Shown here in pieces: positions 5,742-6,267 of a stretch of 6,267 nt of DNA. The notes under the pieces are model-generated. The model ran no database searches. It had not been told where the DNA came from and saw only the letters and a program-made list of their open reading frames with translations. The first letter of the stretch is position 1; each line of letters begins with the position of its first letter. This DNA comes from Proteobacteria bacterium UBA6921 (GTDB taxonomy: Bacteria > Pseudomonadota > Gammaproteobacteria > SG8-11). The DNA is taken from NCBI GenBank assembly GCA_002450895.1, contig DKAR01000218.1:1-6267 (forward strand), written 5' to 3'. Both the position numbers and the translations under genes were made by a program.

Positions 5742-6267
5742 GTGCGCAGCCCACTTCACAGACTTGAGGTCGACGCCATCTTTGTACATCTCCCAAAGAG
5801 GCGATAGTTCGCGCAACTTGTGAATCTTGTCCTGAAGCAACGCGATGGCCGCATCTACTTCCTGCTCCGTGGTGTAACGACCCAGCGAAAAACGAATCGA
5901 GCTGTGCGCCAGTTCATCTTCACGTCCAAGCGCGCGTAACACGTAGGACGGTTCAAGGCTCGCGGAAGTGCACGCCGAACCGGATGAAACGGCCAGATCC
6001 TTGATCGCCATGATCAGCGATTCGCCCTCAACAAAACTGAAACTGACATTGAGGTTGTGTGGGACACGTTGCTTCATGTCGCCGTTGATATACACGGCCT
6101 CAATATCTTTCAGACCATTCCAGAGTCGATCTCGCAGACGGCGAATACGCTCGTTTTCAAATTCCATTTCTTCACGGGCAATTCTGAATGCCTCGCCCAT
6201 TCCGACGATCTGGTGGACCGGCAAGGTTCCCGACCGCAGACCACGCTCGTGGCCACCGCCGTGCATC
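5739..6267 (-). CDS. iscS: Cysteine desulfurase IscS, C-terminal part (5' end beyond window)
   Basis: The right edge cuts this gene. The visible 175 residues, counted from a methionine at 6266 that is almost certainly internal, align with the last 175 of the 404 residues of E. coli IscS. IscS is the PLP enzyme that converts cysteine to alanine and holds the sulfur as a persulfide for cluster assembly and tRNA thiolation. The persulfide cysteine lies in SSGSACTSASLEPSYV, at residue 99 of the fragment, corresponding to E. coli Cys328. The opening MHGGGHERGLRSGT is the usual segment after the PLP-lysine region; the lysine itself lies outside the window. The C-terminal tail SPLWEMYKDGVDLKSVKW is kept; this region of IscS is where IscU docks. 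The stop TGA is 10 bases from the iscA start, with no iscU between. Confidence 0.97.
   Translation of the reverse strand, partial: MHGGGHERGLRSGTLPVHQIVGMGEAFRIAREEMEFENERIRRLRDRLWNGLKDIEAVYINGDMKQRVPHNLNVSFSFVEGESLIMAIKDLAVSSGSACTSASLEPSYVLRALGREDELAHSSIRFSLGRYTTEQEVDAAIALLQDKIHKLRELSPLWEMYKDGVDLKSVKWAAH

Noticed and set aside
4742..5767. A 341-codon open frame on the plus strand antisense to the hscA start, hscB, iscA and the iscS end
   Set aside because: It exactly mirrors well-supported genes on the other strand, has no recognisable domain or ribosome-binding site, and long antisense frames are common with this codon bias.

Overview
The window carries a run of co-directional genes, all on the minus strand: iscS (3' part), iscA, hscB, hscA, fdx, iscX, then ndk, rlmN and the 5' part of pilF. 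The proteins read as close relatives of their gammaproteobacterial counterparts. The block iscS...iscX followed by ndk-rlmN-pilF is the arrangement I recall from Pseudomonas-type genomes. Together with a PilF/PilW pilotin lipoprotein this points to a Gammaproteobacterium with type IV pili. Base composition is moderately GC-rich by eye. I cannot name the genus.

Layout in transcription order, from the right edge leftward. 6267-5739: C-terminal 175 residues of cysteine desulfurase IscS. 5728-5405: iscA. 5389-4862: hscB. 4830-2950: hscA. 2950-2612: fdx. 2595-2395: iscX. These form one tightly packed housekeeping iron-sulfur cluster (ISC) operon: the gaps are at most 31 bases, and hscA and fdx share a TGATG junction. 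A 237-base non-coding gap (2158-2394) follows, holding a weak terminator-like hairpin and a plausible sigma-70 promoter. Then come 2157-1726 ndk, 1710-577 rlmN and 589-1 pilF, which overlaps the rlmN end by 13 bases and runs off the left edge.

How the genes work together: IscS takes sulfur from cysteine. HscA and HscB normally act on the cluster loaded on the scaffold IscU. IscA helps pass clusters to targets, Fdx supplies electrons, and IscX modulates IscS. RlmN, a radical-SAM [4Fe-4S] enzyme, is itself a client for iron-sulfur clusters.

The main anomaly is that iscU, the scaffold gene that normally sits between iscS and iscA, is absent. Only 10 bases separate those two genes, and the iscA ribosome-binding site overlaps the iscS stop codon. 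Yet the parts of IscS and HscB that dock IscU are preserved, so I infer that a scaffold exists elsewhere in the genome, unless the junction is an assembly error. A second unexplained element is a perfect 16-bp GC palindrome filling the iscA-hscB gap where a Shine-Dalgarno sequence would be expected. I see no mobile element, CRISPR array, RNA gene or wholly new system here.
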